Positions 54,247-62,903 of a DNA stretch of 64,000 bases are shown here, in pieces (the first letter of the stretch is position 1; each line of letters begins with the position of its first letter). The stretch comes from Blautia pseudococcoides (GTDB lineage: Bacteria > Bacillota > Clostridia > Lachnospirales > Lachnospiraceae). The stretch spans positions 1,455,001 to 1,519,000 of the forward strand of contig NZ_CP015405.2 in NCBI RefSeq assembly GCF_001689125.2, given 5' to 3'. Below the pieces are notes generated by a model, which worked only from the letters and a program-made list of their open reading frames with translations, had not been told where the DNA came from and searched no databases. A program made the position numbers and the translations under genes.

Positions 54247-54275
54247 ATTATAGTCAATGGGACGCACTTTTTCAA
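54247..54275 (-). promoter_or_regulatory. Promoter of phoH
   Basis: TTGAAA (complement of 54270-54275) and TATAAT (complement of 54247-54252) with an exact 17-bp spacer. Predicted start near 54240, leaving a leader of about 40 nt. Confidence 0.75.
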
Positions 54276-54340
54276 GGGCAAGTATTAACATATTCAATCG
54301 GATTTCATATTTTTTGAAAGTATTTAGAAAATTTGCGGCA

Positions 54341-54634
54341 TCAAGGTGTATCAGGGAGCCATGTATTGAGAAATGCAAGTATTTGTCCCCTCACATGAAT
54401 TGGCAGGTCATTTTGCGCCAGCCATTCCCGGAAGCGGTCCGCACTCATGAACTGCCGGTTATTTAAGCCGGGTCTCTCAATGAGGCATATCTGGTGGTCC
54501 GGGTCCAAATGAAAAGGAGCGGATGCCACAACCGGATAGATGTAATCTCTTGGACCGATTTCTGACAACAGGTAGAACACCGCTGTCCGTTCCCACTCTC
54601 CGCGTCTGTCAAAATAGTGCTTTCTGTATTCATA
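54341..54634 (-). pseudogene. Unrecognised ORF with start out of frame
   Basis: The frame encodes about 98 residues, reading YEYRKHYFDRRGEWERTAVF, then IGPRDYIYPVV and ERPGLNNRQFMSADRFREWL. It looks like real coding sequence, but the ATG after the good GGAGG site (54633) is in another frame that soon ends. A small deletion between start and body would explain this. Alternatively translation starts at GTG 54580. No family recognised; the setting is degraded accessory DNA. Confidence 0.4.
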
Positions 54635-54644
54635 TAGATACCTC

Positions 54645-54775
54645 CTAGTTATCCATCATTTTATACCCGGGATGGACCATACCATGTTCGCCGCACCGTA
54701 TGATACTGCCATCCTTCACTTAGGAGGCCACATCTGCAAAATTATCCCGTACAGTCTCCGGGATAAGATCTGTCA
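54645..54775 (-). pseudogene. Degraded coding fragments downstream of the exonuclease remnant
   Basis: One frame reads LDSTLLQVMTDLIPETVRDN then FADVAS and a stop, and after it, still in phase, VKDGSIIRCGEHGMVHPGYK before another stop at 54645. Codon pattern looks coding, but stops interrupt it and no start is present. No family was recognised. A GGAGG site follows, for the next frame. Confidence 0.35.
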
Positions 54776-55201
54776 TCACTTGGAGCAGTGTGCTGTCCAG
54801 AGAACCAAATCATCGAAATTTATACTGTTATACCCAGCGATTGGTGTATCCCTGAAAAAATGAAGCACGTCTTCCAGGCACTCCTCTTCTGTCCGCTCTG
54901 CTTCCAACTGTTCTCTTGTAATTCCAGTCAGCTTGACCGTTTCATCCGGCAGGGGGATATCTTTTGGCAGCCGAAAATACCGATGTAATCGGGCCTCTTC
55001 ATGGAATACGACGTTCCTCTGGCTGAGTTTGATTGCCGCCAGCTCAATGATCCTGCTGCTCAGCGGATTGAATCCGGTAGTCTCCAGGTCATAAACAATA
55101 AGCTGCTCACAGGCTGCCAGTTCTTCTTGAATTTCCTGTACTGTACGAAGGCTTCTCCAATAAAATAGAGATGTCTTCTTTGTCGCTTTTTCTTTCTCCA
55201 T
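54776..55201 (-). pseudogene. DnaQ-like 3'-5' exonuclease, C-terminally truncated
   Basis: 141 residues from ATG 55201 (AAAGGAG upstream). The DEDD exonuclease motif I is clear (IVYDLETTGFNP) and motif II present (AGYNSINFDD), but the frame then runs into an unrelated LVLWTAHCSK and stops before motif III with its His/Tyr and last Asp. The enzyme should therefore be inactive. Such exonucleases occur in plasmids and conjugative elements as well as in the genome. Confidence 0.6.
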
Positions 55202-55202
55202 T

Positions 55203-55675
55203 AGTTCTCCTTTATGCATGTGGATGGGCGTATTCTTAAAAATCAATGTGGTCATCTGCGGGGGATGGAACAATTTCCGCTGCTATCCCACTTTCGGCTG
55301 TAAACAGTCGGATCGCCTCGGCCACAAATCCTTCGGTGCCGGTATCTTCATCTCATTTTTTACCTGCTCCAACAGTTTTGCAAACCGCTCCCGCAAGGTT
55401 CTGGTAAGAAGCTTGTCTAGCTGTACCTATATGTCACATTCTCCGCCGCATCCATCAATGTTCTTCTCAGTCACATGCAGTAAGTAAGGAAAGGCAGAGA
55501 TGTAATCGGATGCGTTGCCGTTCATGCTGACAAATTCCGATTCTGTCAGGATTTTTTGTCCGTTATTGAACAGCTTGATTATTTTCCAATCACAGTTTGC
55601 GGCATTCGGACCTGCATCATTTGCCCATGCAAAGTCGCAAATTTGTGGAGGAAAAATAATTTGAAAATTACACAT
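55203..55675 (-). pseudogene. Frameshifted remnant of an unrecognised gene
   Basis: Coding-like pieces occur in three frames: ICDFAWANDAGPNAANCDWK then WKIIKLFNNGQKILTESEF; LDKLLTRTLRERFAKLLEQV; and GFVAEAIRLFTAESGIAAEI then VPSPADDHIDF. Together they suggest one gene with at least two frameshifts, ending just before the exonuclease. Its 5' end is overlapped by the oppositely oriented methyltransferase. I cannot name the family. Confidence 0.45.
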
Positions 55676-56284
55676 AAAATATTGTCAAAATTCTATGATT
55701 TAATAGATGTGTTTTATTTTACATCAAAAGGGGATAATCCTCGAACAGCTATTTTGAACATAATACCAAACAAGAATGTGAAAGTTTTAGATATGTGTTG
55801 TGGAACTATGTCAAACGGTATCAGAATAGCAAAGAAAAGAAAAAGGGCTAAGGTTATAGGCATTGACCTTTCTTCCAATATGCTTAATATAGCTAAAGAT
55901 AAAATAAGAAAGGACAAGGTAAAAAATGCAAGTATCCACAAATGCGATGCGACAAACACTGAATTCGAAAATGAAAAATTTGATTATGTCATAATTGCAT
56001 TGGTACTTCATGAAATTAAAATGGAACTTGCAAACGCAATGCTAAAGGAAGCGTATAGACTTCTAAAAAACGATGGTGAACTCATTGTTCTTGAATGGGA
56101 AAAATCAAGTAGCATTATTAAAAGCATTAAATTTGCACCGATAAAAATACTGGAACCGAAGCCCTTTACAAGTTTTTTTGCATTGGATAAGAAGGAATAT
56201 TTTTCTGACAATCAATTTGAAATCATACAAAAATATCATTGTGATTATAGTTGTGTATATGAGATGAAAAAGCGGGTGCAGTAA
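55661..56284 (+). CDS. Class I SAM-dependent methyltransferase
   Basis: 207 residues from TTG 55661, 9 bp after GGAGG. Motif I is VLDMCCGTMSNGIRIAKK, motif II IGIDLSSNML, motif III CDATNTEFENEKFDYVI; the layout resembles UbiE/Coq5-type small-molecule methyltransferases. The gene is far more AT-rich than its surroundings and uses A/T-ending codons, and remnants flank it on both sides, so it was probably acquired by transfer. No partner gene suggests a substrate. Confidence 0.8.
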   Translation: MKITHKILSKFYDLIDVFYFTSKGDNPRTAILNIIPNKNVKVLDMCCGTMSNGIRIAKKRKRAKVIGIDLSSNMLNIAKDKIRKDKVKNASIHKCDATNTEFENEKFDYVIIALVLHEIKMELANAMLKEAYRLLKNDGELIVLEWEKSSSIIKSIKFAPIKILEPKPFTSFFALDKKEYFSDNQFEIIQKYHCDYSCVYEMKKRVQ

Positions 56285-56310
56285 GTTCAGCGGCCATCCC
56301 ATCATGTGAC

Positions 56311-56366
56311 CCATAGATAAACCATGCTGTTCTTTAACAAATTTACGGACACTTCCTGAATGCCTG
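56311..56366 (-). pseudogene. Shred of a heavy-metal-associated (HMA) domain of a copper P-type ATPase
   Basis: One frame reads SGIQEVSVNLLKNSMV, matching the second helix and strand of HMA domains of CopA-type ATPases (usual form GVxxVSVNLLTNSM). The Cys-x-x-Cys metal site and the rest of the gene are missing. Short, so only moderately sure. Confidence 0.45.
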
Positions 56367-56389
56367 ACAATTTTGAAACACTTTTTTCA

Positions 56390-56540
56390 ATCCTTGCGGA
56401 GCAGGCTGAACAGGGAACCGTCGTTTACCTGGCTTGCGATGGAAATAAAAGCTGATTCCCCTGCGGCTATAAAGGCATTGAAATCAGTTGGCGTCCGTAA
56501 AAGCGTTATGCTGACCGGAGATGCCGATGCGGTTGGCAGA
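56390..56540 (+). pseudogene. Fragment of a cadmium/zinc P-type ATPase
   Basis: EQAEQGTVVYLACDGN in one frame and EIKADSPAAIKALKSVGV followed by RKSVMLTGDADAVG in another match consecutive parts of the ATP-binding region of CadA/ZntA-type pumps; a deletion or frameshift separates them. The MLTGD motif is family-defining. It is opposite in orientation to the CopA shred, so several elements have been mixed. Confidence 0.65.
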
Positions 56541-56613
56541 ATTGAGGTGGGTCAGCAAATCCATGTTCAACCACCGCAGGGTCAAGCTGCACATACGGTT
56601 TGTTCATTCTCAT
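56506..56613 (-). pseudogene. 35-residue ORF, possibly the truncated start of a gene
   Basis: GGAGGTAA stands upstream of ATG 56613, which opens MRMNKPYVQLDPAVVEHGFADPP before entering the antisense of the P-type ATPase fragment. It looks like a gene start joined to foreign sequence. Not recognised. The remainder of 56541-56762 shows no other gene. Confidence 0.3.
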
Positions 56614-56762
56614 TTAATAAAATTACCTCCAGAAATGCAGCCGAGTAATTTTCGTTGATAAAACCACTCGGCTATGTAAAAGTATGAACTAAACACCCTA
56701 ATGATATATAAAATGGATACCTAGAATTTCCGTCTATACTTACTGAGCTATTTCTGGGGATG

Positions 56763-57674
56763 CTATAAAAGCAACTCGACCATGAGTTTGTTAAATCGTT
56801 CACTCTCACTCCATTGTGGAAAATGACAGGATTTTTCAAACCAAAAGAACTGTTTTTCTGTTTCTAACTGGTCAAAATAACTTTTTGCAAGGGCTGATGA
56901 TACATGGCTGTCATACCGTCCTTCAACAAATATGATAGGAACCTCATACTTCGTCTGGCTTTCAAAATTGATTTCCATCAACTCCTGCCATAAGTATTGG
57001 ATTGCCTGTAAACTGCCCTTCTGTCTCCTGATCAGATCAGGAATCGTATAGTATTTTGAAAACAAAAAGGGCTTGACCAAATCATTATAATTCGTTTGTC
57101 CATAGAGAGAACCCTTGTGCTTCACAACCTGTCTTGTGACGAAAAGCAAATCGTCTAACCATTTTTCAGAAGAATAGGAACAGTCAATTTTTTCTAACCG
57201 TTTCAAATCTTTTTTGTCAGCATGCATAAGTGCATAATCGTAGGCAATTTTAGAAGATTTCTTCATATTCACAACCTGCCCGCAGCCGATATAAGTGTGC
57301 ACCAGTTCAGGGTGAGCTTGAATAAAAGAAAGTCCCAGGACACTTCCCCATGAATGACCTGCCAGGAATAAAGCGTTTTGATGAAATCGTGCCAGCAGAT
57401 ATTTTATGAGGGTATGAAGGTCTTGCAGGAAAATATTTATGGTTATCTCACCGTCAAATTTATAATAAGACTTTCCTGCTCCACGCTGTTCCCAGATTAC
57501 AACCGTAAAATGCTTTTCTAATTCCCTGTTATACTTCATGACCAGTGGAAGCGCTGCATCCCCTGGCCCTCCGTGAAGATAAAGAAGCAAAGGGGCATCC
57601 TTAACTTCTGCGCGTATGGAAACAAATTGCTGCACGCCATTTATCATAATTTTTTTCTGTTCGTCAATATACAT
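56763..57674 (-). CDS. Alpha/beta hydrolase (proline iminopeptidase-like)
   Basis: 303 residues from ATG 57674, chosen for AAAAGGAA just upstream. Features: the oxyanion HGGPGDAALPL loop, WEQRGAGKS, the nucleophile elbow GHSWGS, an Asp near EGRYDSH and the catalytic His in CHFPQWSE. This is the proline iminopeptidase/epoxide hydrolase-like group; the substrate is not predictable. More AT-rich than the housekeeping genes, possibly acquired. Single-gene unit with tandem repeats in its upstream region. Confidence 0.85.
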   Translation of the reverse strand: MYIDEQKKIMINGVQQFVSIRAEVKDAPLLLYLHGGPGDAALPLVMKYNRELEKHFTVVIWEQRGAGKSYYKFDGEITINIFLQDLHTLIKYLLARFHQNALFLAGHSWGSVLGLSFIQAHPELVHTYIGCGQVVNMKKSSKIAYDYALMHADKKDLKRLEKIDCSYSSEKWLDDLLFVTRQVVKHKGSLYGQTNYNDLVKPFLFSKYYTIPDLIRRQKGSLQAIQYLWQELMEINFESQTKYEVPIIFVEGRYDSHVSSALAKSYFDQLETEKQFFWFEKSCHFPQWSESERFNKLMVELLL

Positions 57675-57794
57675 TTCCTTTTTCCTATTTCCATATTGGC
57701 ACAAATGTAAATTTATTTATTACACCATGCAGTTATGGCTTTCTTTTTTTGGTAACAATTTGACCGACCATTGCCTTGAACGAAACTTGTCAGC

Positions 57795-57814
57795 CAGAGT
57801 ATATCAGAGTATAT
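57795..57814. repeat. Tandem 10-bp direct repeat between the hydrolase and MBL-fold genes
   Basis: CAGAGTATAT occurs twice in direct succession (57795-57804, 57805-57814), about 120 bp upstream of the hydrolase. It could be a regulator site; it might also be chance in AT-rich DNA. The rest of 57675-57883 holds no gene that I can see. Confidence 0.4.
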
Positions 57815-57883
57815 ATCATATTAGCCTTTTTCCCAAAGATAAAACAAATTCTATTTTATCTACCTGTTTTTCAAATTTATCAG

Positions 57884-58708
57884 TTATTCCTGGCAGGATT
57901 CCAAGTGGCCTTTAATTGTCATCTTAAACAGCGGATTCTGCATCAGCTGTGGCATATTAACTTTTTCACATACCAGAGGTGCAATCCGTTCCAGATTTTC
58001 TCCTGGCATTTCTTTCCTTACGGCTGCGGTGGCAGCCTCCAGCATTCCGATTATGTTTCTGGCCCCAACGATTTTTACCCGCAATTCTTCCCTGGTATAT
58101 GTTTTGTCCCAGGCCGGGTAAAACGTATGTGCCACTGATAATTCTTCTAATCTCCGTAAACTTTCCAAAGTGCCTTTTTTATCCACATAGATGGGAATAT
58201 CCCCGGATACTGGAACTGTGTCACCAATAAATGCAGATCCGCCAATGATATAGGAAATCTCATCTGCTGAGTGCCCTGGTGTGCCAAGAACCTGTACTGT
58301 AAAATCTTCCCCTAAATCAATGCAGTCCCCATCCGCCACTACACAGTCCACTACGGATGATTTTCCGGCAAGATGATAAAAATTCGGAATCGGCCTTTCC
58401 TCAAACTGCAGATCTAAATTTTCAATCCAGCGTCTTTCCCCTGCGCTGGCGTAAATCTTACATTTTGTTTTATTCTGAAAATATGCGGCTGCCCCAATAT
58501 GATCCGGATGTGCATGTGTCAGAAAGATACCTCTGATATCAGAAACACTTCTCCCGATAGACTGTAAGTAATCTTCAATGATTCCTTCGCTCCCATAAGT
58601 CCCGGAATCAATCAGATAGCATCTCTTCCCTTCTATTATATATACATAAACATACCGCTTAATCTGCTCTGTAACGAGAAAATCAACCTTTATCTGGTGA
58701 ACTTTCAC
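57884..58708 (-). CDS. MBL-fold metallohydrolase
   Basis: 274 residues with the metallo-beta-lactamase zinc motif THAHPDHIG, the later ligand GTPGHSADE, and the strand GGSAFIGDTVP. Such enzymes hydrolyse thioesters, lactones or other esters; the best category here is the glyoxalase II/flavin-free group, without a specific substrate. It is translationally coupled (4-bp overlap) to the DUF1330 gene before it. Confidence 0.88.
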   Translation of the reverse strand: MKVHQIKVDFLVTEQIKRYVYVYIIEGKRCYLIDSGTYGSEGIIEDYLQSIGRSVSDIRGIFLTHAHPDHIGAAAYFQNKTKCKIYASAGERRWIENLDLQFEERPIPNFYHLAGKSSVVDCVVADGDCIDLGEDFTVQVLGTPGHSADEISYIIGGSAFIGDTVPVSGDIPIYVDKKGTLESLRRLEELSVAHTFYPAWDKTYTREELRVKIVGARNIIGMLEAATAAVRKEMPGENLERIAPLVCEKVNMPQLMQNPLFKMTIKGHLESCQE

Positions 58709-59016
58709 TGCCCTATCTCCTCCTCTATTCCCGGCACGATAATTGCCCTGCTGTCAACACTGTTAACCCGTTTCATCATAATCGCCTTGTATTCTGTGGA
58801 AGAAAAGCAACGTTCCAGTGCTGTCTTATCCGGAAACTCGATAACAATGCTTCTCTGCGGGCATCTTCCATCGTTCAGGCTTACCACGGTATTGGTACGG
58901 ACAAGATACCTCCCTCCGTACTGCTCTACAATAGGTCTAACCCGGGCAATATAATCATTATACTCTCCAAAACCTTCTTCTGATATATAAGTATCCACCA
59001 TAAAATAATAAGACAT
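58705..59016 (-). CDS. DUF1330 family protein
   Basis: 103 residues of a dimeric alpha/beta-barrel (ferredoxin-like) type: YYFMVDTYISEEGFGEYND, VRPIVEQYGGRYLVRTN, SIVIEFPDKTALERCFSSTEYKAI. DUF1330 members are small stress-related or monooxygenase-like proteins with no assigned reaction. It opens a two-gene operon with an MBL-fold hydrolase; the pair may act on one substrate (inference). Confidence 0.85.
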   Translation of the reverse strand: MSYYFMVDTYISEEGFGEYNDYIARVRPIVEQYGGRYLVRTNTVVSLNDGRCPQRSIVIEFPDKTALERCFSSTEYKAIMMKRVNSVDSRAIIVPGIEEEIGQ

Positions 59017-59480
59017 CTTTATCTGCCTCCCCCGTTCTCTTTTTGCTGTTGCCTGAAAAATAATAAATTAATATAGATTTCATTTCCGAGAAATTCAAAC
59101 CTGTAGCCTATAGAAATGCTTTATAATACTTCTTAGCAAAAAGGCTGCCATCGGCACCCCTTCTGCATCCTAGATAATTATTATATCATAAAGAATTCTT
59201 ATTGTCTAAAATAAAACGACATTAAGGCGAGCCACTTTGCCTGTTGGGGCAGCATACCATAAAAACGATGGCACTCGATGGTGCTGTCCGGCAAACCTAT
59301 ACGCCCTCCGTCAACGATAAGAAAGAGAGGATGATGATATAGGATACAGAAAAAAATGTTCGCTTACGGTTTTGCTGGTGGTGCTTGGTGTTTCTCTGCA
59401 GGCTGCACAGCCGTGACTGTCTGCCAACACTGTACTTTTTTGTAAGCCCGCCTGACATAAAAGCTCCGCCTATTTTCTTT
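59017..59480. other. 464-bp stretch without a convincing gene
   Basis: It holds the promoter of the DUF1330 operon (59180-59208) and, downstream of it, a small terminator-like hairpin (GGTGCC/GGCAGCC then TTTTTG, minus strand, 59138-59160) that might attenuate that operon. The ATPase-proximal part (59210-59480) contains only short frames, for example a 53-residue Arg-rich one on the minus strand, with no family or good start that I recognise. Confidence 0.5.
59180..59208 (-). promoter_or_regulatory. Promoter of the DUF1330-MBL operon
   Basis: TAGACA (complement of 59203-59208) and TATAAT (complement of 59180-59185) with a 17-bp spacer. It predicts a leader of about 155 nt, within which a T-flanked hairpin lies. 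Confidence 0.65.
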
Positions 59481-60131
59481 TCAGGTGATCTTGCAAGCTT
59501 CATTTGAAGTCTGCAAATCGCCTTTCTGCAAACGCATTACAACATCCGCTTGTCTGGCTAACTCGTTGGAATGTGTTACGATAATCACACATTTTCCTAT
59601 ACTATGCGCCGTCTCTTTTAATATTGAAATAATCTCGGCTGCGGTTTCCTCATCCAGATTTCCAGTAGGTTCATCCCCAAGGATGATCTTTGCGTCGCTT
59701 GCCAGGGCGCGGGCAATTGCCACACGCTGCTGCTGGCCCCCCGAGAGCTTCATAACATTCCGCTTCGCCTCCTTCTTTGTGAGACCCAGCTGCTCCAAGA
59801 CAGGAAGAGGCGGGCGTTTTGAAGCCAGAGCCACGTTCTCCATAGGCGTTAAATAATCGATCAGATTGTAACTCTGGAAAATGAACGCCACATTTCTGCG
59901 GCGGTGTTGTGCAAGACCCGTCTTCCCAATGTCCTCCCCCTGATACAGTACCTGGCCGCTTACCGGGCTGTCCAGACCACCCAGCAGAGATAGCAGCGTG
60001 GTCTTGCCGCATCCTGAAGGGCCAAGGATAGCGTACATTTTTCCCTGCTCCATCTTTGCATTGATGTTCCGCAGCACCTTCTTTTTGTTCTCATATGCAT
60101 ATTCCAGATTTTTCACTTCTATGATGTTCAT
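59481..60131 (-). CDS. ABC transporter ATP-binding protein (MacB/LolD type)
   Basis: 216 residues with GPSGCGKTT (Walker A), FQSYNLID (Q-loop), LSGGQQQR (signature), [11 protein letters not shown] (Walker B) and THSNE (H-loop). It pairs with the two FtsX-type permeases upstream on the same strand, 14 bp away. The upstream kinase suggests induction by a membrane-active compound. Intact, although one partner permease is broken. Confidence 0.9.
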   Translation of the reverse strand: MNIIEVKNLEYAYENKKKVLRNINAKMEQGKMYAILGPSGCGKTTLLSLLGGLDSPVSGQVLYQGEDIGKTGLAQHRRRNVAFIFQSYNLIDYLTPMENVALASKRPPLPVLEQLGLTKKEAKRNVMKLSGGQQQRVAIARALASDAKIILGDEPTGNLDEETAAEIISILKETAHSIGKCVIIVTHSNELARQADVVMRLQKGDLQTSNEACKIT

Positions 60132-60145
60132 TTCATTCCTCTCCC

Positions 60146-61537
60146 TCAGTTCATCTGTGTTAAAATATTTTTAGGCTTCATTTTTAATACCGATTGGGAT
60201 GCCAGAGTAACCGCAAGGACAGCAATACACCCTCCCAGCAGATAAACCAGAAGCAGGTGAAATCCTGTCACCCGGACTTCAATGTCTTGCGGCGTCACCA
60301 TATCAGACGTGTCATAAGGGATATATTTCCCTGTAATATCCAGAAATTCCGACCCATCATCAGGTGCTTCTAATTCTATAACCGGCTGTTCTTCTGCAAT
60401 CTGGTCAAAAAGGAAATCACTTGTCCCCTGTGCAATCATACTGCTTGAAAAGTATGACAGGCCAAACCCCGCCACAGATATCAGCAATGTCTCAGCAATG
60501 TACTGCAGAATAATCCCGCCTTTGCTTACGCCAGCAGAAACCAGGATGCCGGTTTCATGAATCCTCTGCTTTACCCTCATATGGAGTATCAGTGCCAAAA
60601 TTCCAACACTCACAACGCCAATCCCGGTAATAAGTCCTGTAATCATGCTCTGCATCGCTGTCAAAGAAGAAGCGACTGCTTCGTACCCAGAATTATCAAC
60701 TGTCAGCTTGAAGCAGTCCCAGTCAAGGTCCAGCTTTTGAATCTCCGACACAATATTTTCCATATTTTCTGGGTCGTTCACAAAAAATTCTACGCCATTA
60801 TCAAACTGCACGGTATCCGTCATCATGATTTCCTGCATAGCATGATGGTCAATAATCAGGCGGTTTCTCTTGTCTGTGGAAGTTGTATTAAATTGTCCGT
60901 CATCCACTGTGCTTTTATAAATGCCGATGATTTCCAGTGTCACATCCGGATAACCGCCTGCGTCATAATTGCATTGTACCGTTAAGGTATCACCCAATTT
61001 CAGACCGTTTTTTTCTGCAAGGGCTGTGCTGATCAGAACAACATTGTTATCCTCCGGGCTGATATGCCGCCCTTCGATTAGCTGGAAAACACCTCTCTGA
61101 AAATATTTGTACTATTCAGAATTTGTTACAGAAGGCAGCCTGCTGTAATCGCTTCTTTCACTGAATTGAATCCCGGAAATAAAAGAGAAATCCCGTGCAA
61201 AGACACTTCCGTCCCCGACACCGTTATAAGCATTTATGCCTTCCACCTGCATAATCTTCTCTATCTCATGATCTGTGATCGGAGAACCGGTATAGCCTAC
61301 CAGCGTACCGCCCGGCGCCTGTTGGTAAGTCCAGTTCCAGCTATTGTCTTCGTCCCGGATCAGATGGATGCTCCCGCCTACGGATTGCCGCAGATTCAAG
61401 GCGGACTGTTGGACTGCCGACAGGATGGAAAGCCCGGACAGGACAAAGGTTGACAGGATGGACAGAACAAGAAACAAAATTAAGGTTTTCCCTTTTTTGC
61501 GTATGGTATATAAGAATGCACGTTTCCATAAATTCAT
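60146..61537 (-). pseudogene. FtsX-type ABC permease interrupted by one in-frame amber codon
   Basis: From ATG 61537 (GGGGGAAAA upstream) the frame encodes 141 residues, including an N-terminal membrane helix and the start of the extracellular domain, then TAG at 61112-61114, then resumes in the same frame: YKYFQRGVFQLIEGRHISPE and on through three C-terminal helices (KGGIILQYIAETLLISVAG) to a stop at 60146. Total 463 codons, comparable with the adjacent permease (409). Everything but the one codon looks intact, so this is a recent nonsense mutation, a sequencing error or a read-through case. The transporter may be inactive. Confidence 0.82.
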
Positions 61538-61551
61538 ATGATTTTCCCCCA

Positions 61552-62781
61552 TTAACTCATTTTATATAAAATATTTTTTGGCTGCAATTGAAGAATGGGG
61601 CTGGCTGCCGCAACCACTCCCCCAAGGACAAGGATAAGCTCAATGGCATATTGCAGCAGGAGCCTTCCGACCGGAACATATAAGCTGATTATCCCAATTT
61701 TGTCCTGCAGAACAGCGCCAATCTGCATTGCCGCCGCATAGGCCAAGGGGCAGGAAATGAGAATTGCCGGGATAAGGATACCGGCTGCCTCCGCCATGAA
61801 CTGCAGGATGACTTTTCCCTTTGATATCCCAACCGCAAGGAATACGCCAGCCTCATGTTTCCGGTCCCTGATCCGCATTACCAGAAGCAGCAACAGGACG
61901 ATTGCACTGACGGTAGCTGTCAAAGCAATCAGGATTCCCATAAGACGCCCCATAGATGAAAGCTGATGTGCTATGGCCTCGTACTCTGCCCCATCTGCCT
62001 GAAGGAAATAATTCTCCCACTGAATGGAGGAATCCTGTCTGACTTGTGCGATGATAGCATCAAGCCCTGCCGGGTCAGTAACAAAAAAATCAGTCCTGCC
62101 AGTGTAAGTATCTGCCTCTCTCCCTGTCAATTCCCAATACACATCATGTCCGGTAAAGATGGTGCCGGCATCAAATTCCATATCCGCGTCGCTTTCATAG
62201 ATACCGGCAATTTGTAAAGCCACAGCATGAGAGCTGGATTCTTCTACTGCTGAGGTAAGTGGTAAAAAATCGCCAATCGCTAAATCATTTTCTTTGGCTA
62301 GTTCCCTGCTGATCAGAGCAGTATCACACTCTTTACCGGTGATGTGATGTCCTTCTGCAAGGGTCAGTGTTCCGTTTGTAAAATTTTGGTTCCAAACGGT
62401 TTCCGTATTCGCAGATATGGTTCCATATGGCATACCAGATGGAAAAACAAAGCCTTTGGCATAAACCAACGCCGATTGCTGGGCATTATAGCCTTTTATA
62501 CCGGCATTGTCAGATATAGCATCAATCATCCCTTGGGGTATTGGGATTAATGAAATGCTGTCCTGTTTCCCGTCAGTACGGTCAAAATCAACTGGATTCC
62601 CCATCAGAGTAAAAGATGCCCCTATCGTTTCCCGCAGCCTGACCGCCGCTGCCCGGGTGGCAGACAATACAGAAAAGCTGATTGTAAGGAACGAGGTGAG
62701 AATCGAAAAAAGTAAAAACAGGGTCAGGCTTTTCCCTTTTTTATGTATATTAAAAAGGAAAGCCCGTTTCAGGATGTCCAA
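61552..62781 (-). CDS. ABC transporter permease, FtsX type
   Basis: 409 residues: N-terminal helix (LTLFLLFSILTSFLTISFSVL), an extracellular domain (about 45-280), three C-terminal helices, and the coupling loop LAVGISKGKVILQF. It ends PKNILYKM, like its interrupted sister downstream (PKNILTQM), so both form a heterodimer-like pair. The start is TTG 62781, and its GGAGG site is part of a hairpin. The cargo is unknown; antimicrobial-peptide defence is likely from the kinase nearby. Confidence 0.87.
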   Translation of the reverse strand: MDILKRAFLFNIHKKGKSLTLFLLFSILTSFLTISFSVLSATRAAAVRLRETIGASFTLMGNPVDFDRTDGKQDSISLIPIPQGMIDAISDNAGIKGYNAQQSALVYAKGFVFPSGMPYGTISANTETVWNQNFTNGTLTLAEGHHITGKECDTALISRELAKENDLAIGDFLPLTSAVEESSSHAVALQIAGIYESDADMEFDAGTIFTGHDVYWELTGREADTYTGRTDFFVTDPAGLDAIIAQVRQDSSIQWENYFLQADGAEYEAIAHQLSSMGRLMGILIALTATVSAIVLLLLLVMRIRDRKHEAGVFLAVGISKGKVILQFMAEAAGILIPAILISCPLAYAAAMQIGAVLQDKIGIISLYVPVGRLLLQYAIELILVLGGVVAAASPILQLQPKNILYKMS

Positions 62782-62786
62782 ATAAA

Positions 62787-62813
62787 ATACCTCCTATCTT
62801 TTGATGGAGGTAT
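62787..62813 (-). promoter_or_regulatory. Hairpin sequestering the ribosome site of the first permease
   Basis: On the minus strand ATACCTCC (complement of 62806-62813) pairs perfectly with GGAGGTAT (complement of 62787-62794), 11-nt loop. The second arm is the SD of the permease TTG start, and TTTTATT follows, so the hairpin could block translation or act as a weak terminator after the kinase gene. Confidence 0.55.
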
Positions 62814-62903
62814 CTTAACAACGCAATATGAATCCTGTATGGGTGGTATGTGGAGCCAGTGTGAAATTATATCTTATTATGCAGCACTGCCGCAGGACAT
62901 GAG

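Noticed and set aside
59297..59503. 53-68 residue Arg-rich ORF upstream of the DUF1330 operon
   Set aside because: No family, poor start, and it overlaps the end of the ABC ATPase gene.
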